Assembly: GCA_963575645.1 (NCBI GenBank)
Contig: OY754465.1
Coordinates: forward strand, 54,893,901 to 54,957,900
Reading direction: 5' to 3'
DNA: 64,000 nucleotides
Source of the DNA: Xanthostigma xanthostigma
Taxonomy: Eukaryota; Arthropoda; Insecta; Raphidioptera; Raphidiidae
Below the pieces are notes generated by a model, which had not been told where the DNA came from, did not search any database, and worked only from the letters and a program-made list of their open reading frames with translations. A program made the translations under genes and the position numbers. Below are positions 57,225 through 64,000 of the stretch, piece after piece (position 1 is the first letter of the stretch; each line of letters opens with the position of its first letter).

Positions 57225-58120
57225 ATATTTGCTCGCTTCACACGAGACGTTTTTTCATGCTTGTTTTGTGAACAGATCTGGTGCGCGCGCAGTGACAGTT
57301 CAAATATAAGCACAGAGCAAAACGTGTCTGTTGTCTGAGCAGAATGACGCCATGTTGGTTTGTGGGCGTTTGTTCAAGTCGCCCGCGGCGTGATAAGAAA
57401 CTGTTTCATGATTGGTTCTTGCTCAGAGCAAGCAGAGGACCTAACAATAAAAATAGTCCGTTCTAATTTTAAAATCTGACTTGTGAGCTAGCAGGCGAGC
57501 CCGCAGTGACGTTATTTCCAGCCTTGTACCCAGTAGTGATGTGCCGGATCGTTAAAAATGCATATCCGCGGATACGGATCTGAATACGGATTTTTGGTTT
57601 AAAGATCCGCGGATACGGATACGGATGTTAACTTTCTTAAAGTACGCGGCGGTATATATTGCACATCGACCTTTGGAAAAAGACTATCTGTTATGGGAAA
57701 TAGTTATTGACCTCTTTAAGAGTTATAACTCTCATAACAGATTGTCTCTTTCCAAAGATCGATGTGCATAATCTCATTATAAAGATAGTTGATTTAGTAC
57801 CTTTGAGTTACGTACCATTAGTATGGTACTCACTACGATAAATGTTTGCAATATAAAGGTGCCAAATATATGATTTAAGAAAATAAAAAATAATCTGAAT
57901 GGAATTTAACAGGTTTTCATTATTACCTAATCACCTATATATATAAAATTTCATCTATGAATTGAAAATTAATAAGGTAAAAGATCCGCCAAAAACTAAC
58001 GGATACGGATCTTTCTTCTCCCTCGAATATCCGCGGATACGGATATCCGGCACATCACTAGTACCCAGCCTGCCGGCCAGCAGAAGTCCAAGCAATGTTT
58101 CCAGCCTCGTGTGCAGCGGC
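57225..58120. mobile_element. GCTGCACACGAGG family copy split by a MITE
   Basis: Family blocks GCTCGCTTCACACGAGACG, GCGCGCGCAGTGACAGTT and the end GTGTGCAGCGGCCGTAAC lie on either side of 57534-58060. The left terminus is missing. Confidence 0.65.
57534..58060. mobile_element. MITE TAGTGATGTGCCGGATC, copy 2 (hAT-type)
   Basis: Perfect 8-bp duplications GTACCCAG (57526-57533, 58061-58068) flank ends TAGTGATGTGCCGGATCG and CCGGCACATCACTA. The interior repeats GATACGGAT / ATCCGCGGAT near both ends, plus a long hairpin. Inserted in the foldback family copy. Confidence 0.88.
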
Positions 58121-58445
58121 CGTAACTGGCTCGTTGTGAACCTGGCATGATCAATTCGGTGATAATTTGAAGTGTGGAACGTCGTTATGAGCATTATTTT
58201 CAACTTGTATCAATTTAACAGTCAACAGAAGTGCATTTATTAAAATTTTGAATATAAATCACAGCGAGAGAGTCATAATTTATGCAGACTTTTGCTGACA
58301 TACGCAAGAGGAGCTGCTCACACAACGCGCTTATTATCTTCTAGTTTTCAATTTTGACACATATTAATTTTCTACAATATGAAATCGAACACGCACTCGC
58401 GGAAAACACAGAGACGCATTAAGATTAAAAGACAGCGTAATTTCT

Positions 58446-59100
58446 TCTTGAAAAATTTTCACAAAAGGTTATAAGTCGATGATACTATTAAATTATTGTC
58501 ATAAAGGCATAAATAAAATTTTTTTTTTAATATTAATTATATATTTCAGTATTTTACTTAATGGACTAACTTTTGAATTTTTTATGCAAAGTTAGGTTAG
58601 AAAAAATAAATTTATGTAAATATCTGTATTTTACATATTTTTTGCAGTAAATAATTAAAAAAAAGAAATTAGAAGTAATAAAAATTAAAATTAAATCATT
58701 AAAAGTTGAAAATTCAGTTAAAATTGTTAAAATTGTCAAAAATAAAAGTCCATAATAGAAAAGTGTTAAGGTTTAATAATTTTTTTTATTAATTAAAAGT
58801 CTCCTAATTAAATTGGAAAAAATATTAAAATATGCGTAAGACATCGATGCTTTACATAGTTAGTTTTCGGAACTGCTGACATTATTTGGTTATTTGCAAA
58901 AAATTAAAATGTACCATTTGCATGCTAGGCTGACATATTTTCCATAAGACTACATTTAAAAGTTTTTTTTAATTTTTAACTTTATAAATCTCCTAATGAT
59001 TTTGGATTTTTTACAGAAAATTTTGTCATAAAAAATCTATTAAAAAAACTTTATTTCAGATTTTTTTCATTATCTTCGTAAAACGGCTCAACCTTCTTAA
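58446..59100 (-). mobile_element. Second TTAA MITE family, copy 2 (truncated)
   Basis: In reverse it matches 23602-24298, starting at TTAAGAAGGTTGAGCCGTTT (59100 downwards). The other end stops short of the inverted repeat. Confidence 0.68.
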
Positions 59101-59189
59101 TATGACATTAATTGTCACTTTTATGGTCGCGACCTATTTTATTTAAGGGTTAAGAAATTCTTTCTTCACTATACCTAATAATAATAGCT

Positions 59190-59608
59190 AAATAGTATAT
59201 TACACCACGAGGGCAGAAAGTTTGAGATTCTTGCACTGTGCATCATGATGTTCCTAGGCGAGCCGAGGGCATCATGACGCGCAGTTCTAGATTTTCAAAC
59301 CTTCTGCCCGTGTGGTGTATACTATTTTTCTTCATACCTCGGTCGAAAGTACGCTTATTAAATACACTAATTTATTAATTACATAAAAACACAGATAAAT
59401 TCCAAGCAAGCAGCTTTGAGGTTATCCGTAAAAACACGAATGACAGCTGTTCGCGACTATTGGCTGGCAACAGTCTCATGTATCGGTGTACATGATAACT
59501 ATATTTTTCTTTATAGCCGGTCGAAAGTACGTACTTCCGGCATCAGTACATGTAATACCACCAAAGCATAAATGTTAGACTTTCTGTTTTCAAATTGATG
59601 CCGGAAGT
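59190..59608. repeat. ACACCAC-GGGCAG repeat family copy
   Basis: ATTACACCACGAGGGCAGAA pairs with TTCTGCCCGTGTGGTGTATA, forming a hairpin with centre near 59265; the following CTCGGTCGAAAGTACGC and CAGCTTTGAGGTTATC blocks recur at 13.18 and 43.5 kb. Confidence 0.6.
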
Positions 59609-59875
59609 CAAGGGCGTAGATAGGGGGGAGGGGGTAATTACCCCCAGGATCATAATAATAAAAAAATAAAACTGAAAATAATACGAATACCTGGCTAAAA
59701 AATAGAATTTAGAAATACTTCTTGAAAAAAAAATTGTAAAATTGGTTTGGGAATCAATATTTTGCTTGACACCTTCCTTCGTGAGTATTCTTGTGTGGAT
59801 ATTAATAAAACTTTAAAAAAATATTAATTTTTTTTTTGCTTTACCTCACCCAGGAAAAAAATTTCTACACCCTTG
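59609..59875. mobile_element. hAT MITE
   Basis: Perfect 8-bp duplications CCGGAAGT (59601-59608, 59876-59883) flank ends CAAGGGCGTAGATAGG and TTTCTACACCCTTG. 267 bp. Confidence 0.86.
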
Positions 59876-60802
59876 CCGGAAGTACGAAACTCTCTGTCAT
59901 GTAGAACATTAGATCGAACTTTATTATAAGCAAATAATTTGTTCAATAAATAATATTGTTAGTTAAAAAAAACACTAATACCATTTTCGTACTTTTACAA
60001 CTTCAGATCGGGGCTGTTATCTCTAAGCCCCAAAATATCGGGACAAAAATATTTTGATGCCCTATAGTCCGGACGTATTCAGTGCCGATGTACAATTAAA
60101 TAAAGTAATATAAATGGAGACTACGCCCCCCTGTTCATTATGACGACACTCGATAGTCCGTTATTCAACACAGTGCCATCCATTCACGGGGATTATAAAT
60201 GAGCCCAAGTCTCCGACATTATGCGACAGGCCAGTCATCACAGATATATCAAATCTATGCACTTGAATGCATTTATTATTTTTATTTATACGATCTAGTT
60301 CGTTTGTTTTCGAAAACAGCGTATCACCGCGTTTTTTCCTCGTATATACAAATATTGTAAAGAGGAAAATTTTGTACGTTTGTTTCTCAGGAACTACTGA
60401 ATCGATTTGAACAATTCTTTCACTGACGTAGAGGGGGAGAGCATCATGCCGTTTGCCGTGACGTTTTACTGCCAAGACGCGCCGATAGATGTAAACAATG
60501 TAATAGGATATTTTGCAGCATGTTAAAAAAAATCTAGTACATATTCTTGAAAGACTTTATAAAAAGCAAACGAGAAATGTTGATTTCTATTCATAAATGC
60601 ACCATAAATTTTATAATTCAATTTTAAGAATTGTATTGTTTAATCTGTTCTTCAAAAGTATAAAACGCCGTTCGCCATGTTGGATTCCGGCGTGACGTCA
60701 CTTCGTCTGTAAACTATCTACGTTTATGTTGTTATTTCGAAGTTATTTCAAGTTATTATCACGCTTATAGACTTCTATTCCGTATTTTATTGATTTCGCA
60801 TC

Positions 60803-60868
60803 ATGGAAGACGGTTTCGTAAAAGCGGAAAGTATTGATCTACCAAAGAAAAATACGTTTAATAAATAA
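60803..60868 (+). pseudogene. Short transposon-type N-terminal reading frame
   Basis: ATG opens MEDGFVKAESIDLPKK and stops after 21 residues. The pattern D-G-F-V-K-A-x-S-x-D-L-P recalls the start of proteins of YqaJ-exonuclease-type mobile elements; I cannot confirm this. Flanking GTGACGTCAC (60690, 60993) appears on both sides. Confidence 0.3.
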
Positions 60869-61589
60869 ATAAAGTTTTAGCAACTTGTATACTTACTTAC
60901 ACTGCTAATGAAATAATCATAGCAATCTTAATTATTTTTAATTGTACAGTATTACTATGGTTGCTGTGCACTATCGTTATTATTTACAAGCATAGTGACG
61001 TCACAAATCGTTTTCGCGCGAAAATTCATAATGATTAATTATAAGTGGTTTTTATGGCACTATTCGGTTATAAAACATTAATAAAAAAATTGTAGTGTTT
61101 TAGGATTCATTTAAAACACTTTTCAAAAAACGGTGTAATAGCCTATATTGTATAAGGGAAATGATAAATATAATTATTTGAAATTCTTTACCCAACTTGA
61201 AAGAGAAAGGAAACAGTTATAAAACAAAACAAAAAACAAAATATATACTTAAAACAAATGTCATCAACACAATTAAATAAATATTGTAATCAAATTAAAT
61301 GTTCTCAGTTTCGAAGAATATGTGTGTTTAAATCTGTCAAAAAGCCCGGACGAGTTCAAAGAAATTCCGATAATTTTTTTTTTGACGCAAGATTAGGCAC
61401 GTGTAAACGAGTTTTAAACTGGAGTCGTTAATTTTTACGGTTGTCGTGATGAGTACACCCGCGTTTGAACGCAGACATAAAATGTTCGTAGAATAGTATA
61501 AAATCCATTTGTGCCCATAATATGAGAATTCCGTACTTGCAGGCTGCAGCCGCTGTTATATCTCACGAGTTTCCGAGGAGCTATCTGTA

Positions 61590-61925
61590 CTTACGAGCGG
61601 TCCGTCCCGGTTTCACCCGGGTGCGATAGATATAATTCTGCAAAATGTATTTCGTTTGCGGCCCGTCGTCTGAACTAATAGCTTTGAGCAAATTCTACCG
61701 GATTTGTTTCTGAACTAATAGCTTTGAGCGAATTCTAAACAGATGTCTCTACTTGGTACCGAAACAAAACACCGTAATTTTCTACAAAATATTTAATAAA
61801 AACTATCCTATACCGTAAGTTGCATCAAGCAAAACACATTTTCAAAATTTGATTAAAATCGGTTCAGTGGTTTTGGAGATTAGCGCGGCCAAAATTGTGA
61901 CACGAGAATTTTATATATTATATAG
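61590..61925. repeat. CGGTTTCACCCGGGTG repeat, copy 1
   Basis: Starts GAGCGGTCCGTCCCGGTTTC and shares GCGATAGATATAATTCTGC, ACTAATAGCTTTGAGC and AAAATCGGTTCAGTGGTTTT with 63452-63867. Related by its first 30 bases to the Helitron-like 3' ends. Confidence 0.6.
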
Positions 61926-62389
61926 ATATTGTAATTTTGAAAGTAGGAAGTAATCTCCGAAACTACTCATCCGATTTAAATTTTTTTCCTGCACCAATAT
62001 TTAAAACGGACTTTCAGGATGGACATAGGCTATATATTATCGAATTAAAATAACCGCTTTGTTCGTAGAGACAAATTGTGCAACGTGAGTTGTAAGTACA
62101 ATATAAATTTTTTTGAAGTGAAACTTTTTTAGGCGCGGTACAGAAAATTGGCCTGGATCCGACGAAAAGTGGGACGCTTCCCCTTCTCCGACTTCAATCG
62201 GCAGCTGAGAGGAAAGAATGGAAGATTTGTTTCTACACTCTCTCTCTGTAAAAGCATCATATGCATGCGCAGTGCATATTGTGTATATACGTGGCATTGT
62301 CTGGAGCGAATGCAACAAATTAATAAAAAAGTCAACAAATACCAGAACCTAAGAAGTTCCACTTCTAACACGCGCGAGTCTCACGCATT

Positions 62390-62980
62390 TTTGAAGTAAA
62401 ACTTCTTTACGCACGCTTGATTTGGGGAGTAAGCTGGTGAATGCGTGACGAGAGATTTACGGAAAGTGAGATCGGGCGAGACGATCGGAAGTTGAAAGGG
62501 AGATATAAGTTAGTGAGAGGATGACAAATACTTCACTGGCTCGTAGCGCCATCATGTGACCGAAACAAATACTTCACTGATTAGTGGCGCCATCAGGTGG
62601 CCGAAAATATAAGCAGTACTAACAATAGAATGACACATACTTTACTTGCCAGTGGCGCTTTGTAAACCTACTTAACTTTCAGAGCCAAATAATACTTCAA
62701 AAAGATTTACGCTTAAAATCCAACGAGAGCTAAGTAATTGCAATGTATTACTTCTGTTTTCATTATCTTTATGTTTATATTTCTTTCTTCTTACATTAGA
62801 CAGCTCATTTCGTTCTTGAACAATTTTATAAATTAATATTTTGTTCAATACATTAAATATTCTACGTTTAAAAAAATTGTAAATTCATTTTAAAGTTCAT
62901 ATTTTGTGAATTTTCGGGTGAATAAATAACAAATTATGACAGGAAGAAGTTTTACTTCAGCCGTGTGGTCTATTTTTTGT
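62390..62980. mobile_element. Hairpin-ended repeat (copy 3, reversed)
   Basis: Starts TGAAGTAAAACTTCTTTACG and ends GAAGAAGTTTTACTTCAGCC with GTGTGGTCTA. It contains three imperfect ~50-bp units around ATACTTCACTG / GGCGCCATCA. It is the most complete uninterrupted copy. Confidence 0.65.
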
Positions 62981-63451
62981 TTGTTTGGGTTGCGAACAAT
63001 CAAATCCGATTGGCATTTTGAAATGATTCATGTTTTAAATTTTAGAATCAGAGAGCGATCGCAGAAGAAATTATGATTCAGCCAAACTAACAATAAAATG
63101 CGTATATATAACGGAAGTTCAGATTTATCATTCGTTGTTTCAAAATGAGTCAAGTTCGAAATTTGAAAATCAACCAGCGATTCAATCGTGACATAATTTG
63201 CAAAATGCGAAACGTCCTCGCATATTTTACAACTTTTGAATATATAATTAATACCATTGATGCGAAAAACAATGTATGATGCAATATCGACTACAAATAA
63301 AATTATGATTAAACCAGTCCAAAAATGGCTTGAAAAGTGAAATGTTCATGCATTCCTTTATTAATAACAACAATAAACGTACATGGATAAAATAAATTAA
63401 TTAATAATTAGCAATCGTTTTACGCAAGAATATTAATTTATTAATAAATAC

Positions 63452-63867
63452 CAGCGGTCCGGCCCGGTTTCACCCGGGTGCGATAGATATAATTCTGCAA
63501 AATGTATTTCGTTTTTTGGCCCGGCTTCTGAACTAATAGCTTTGAGCGAATTCTAGATTTGCTTCTGAACTAATAGCTTTGAGTGAGTTCTATCAGATAA
63601 TCAGATGTCGCTACTTGGTACTAAAATAGTTTTTTTTTGTTTGCTTTTGAGCTAATAGCTTTGAGTAAATTCTATCAGATGTCGTTATATGTTATTAAAA
63701 CAGTTTTTTTCAAAAAACACTGTAATTTTGTACAAAATATTTAATAAAAACTCTCCTATAATGTACGTTGCACCAAGCAAATCACATTTCCAAAATTTCT
63801 TTAAAATCGGTTCTGTGGTTTTGGAGATTAGAGCGGCCAAAATTGTGTAACGGAAATTTTATATAAA
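63452..63867. repeat. CGGTTTCACCCGGGTG repeat, copy 2
   Basis: CAGCGGTCCGGCCCGGTTTC opens it; CTGAACTAATAGCTTTGAG occurs repeatedly (three near-copies 63527-63665). It is followed by a reversed Helitron-like fragment (63885 to the window end). Confidence 0.6.
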
Positions 63868-64000
63868 TATTTTATATATGCATTCACTATTCTGTGATAT
63901 TATATGTAGTCTATGTCCATACTGAAAGTCCATTCTAAATATAAAAGGAAATCGGATAAGTAGTTTCAGAGATTATCTCCTACATCCAAACTTACAAACT

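Overview
This is a AT-rich nuclear DNA window from an animal, most likely an insect. Genes are split by introns with GT/AG borders, no bacterial-style operons are visible, and intergenic and intronic DNA is packed with short non-autonomous transposons of insect type (hAT, Tc1/mariner/pogo, piggyBac-like, Helitron-like, tRNA-derived SINE, non-LTR retrotransposon). I cannot place it to order from sequence alone.

One gene is clear. On the minus strand, from about 50.6 kb (possibly 52.8 kb) down to 35.27 kb, nine exons join in frame. They encode the second half of a PH domain, a complete RhoGAP domain and a long Ser/Lys-rich C-terminal tail: the insect orthologue of ARHGAP21/ARHGAP23 (Drosophila RhoGAP19D type). 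The expected N-terminal PDZ region and first half of the PH domain are not found, so either they lie upstream of this window or a short isoform starts at a candidate first exon at 52.6-52.8 kb.

A second, tentative minus-strand gene has a signal-peptide exon at 12.56-12.63 kb. It matches in phase with a cysteine-rich terminal exon at 3.16-3.30 kb, which together would give a 69-residue secreted peptide with six cysteines and a 9.3 kb intron. A possible 5' untranslated exon lies at 26.9-27.1 kb.

Layout: 0-12 kb holds a LINE remnant, hAT and pogo MITEs, a hairpin-ended element interrupted by a Tc1-type foldback, a Helitron carrying a tRNA-like sequence, a SINE with a 15-bp target duplication, and the peptide exons. 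11-21 kb holds three copies of one TTAA-flanked family, several copies of a foldback family ending in GCTGCACACGAGG, and nested hAT and foldback elements. 21-31 kb is repeats only (a pogo transposase remnant, hAT elements, a second TTAA family). 31-35 kb is AT-rich sequence downstream of the RhoGAP stop, which may include its 3' UTR. 35-53 kb is the RhoGAP gene, with a transposon in nearly every intron. 53-64 kb is Helitron-like pieces, Tc1 and hAT MITEs and other repeats.

I found no CRISPR array, bacterial defence system, virus or rRNA. The only tRNA-like sequences look decayed.
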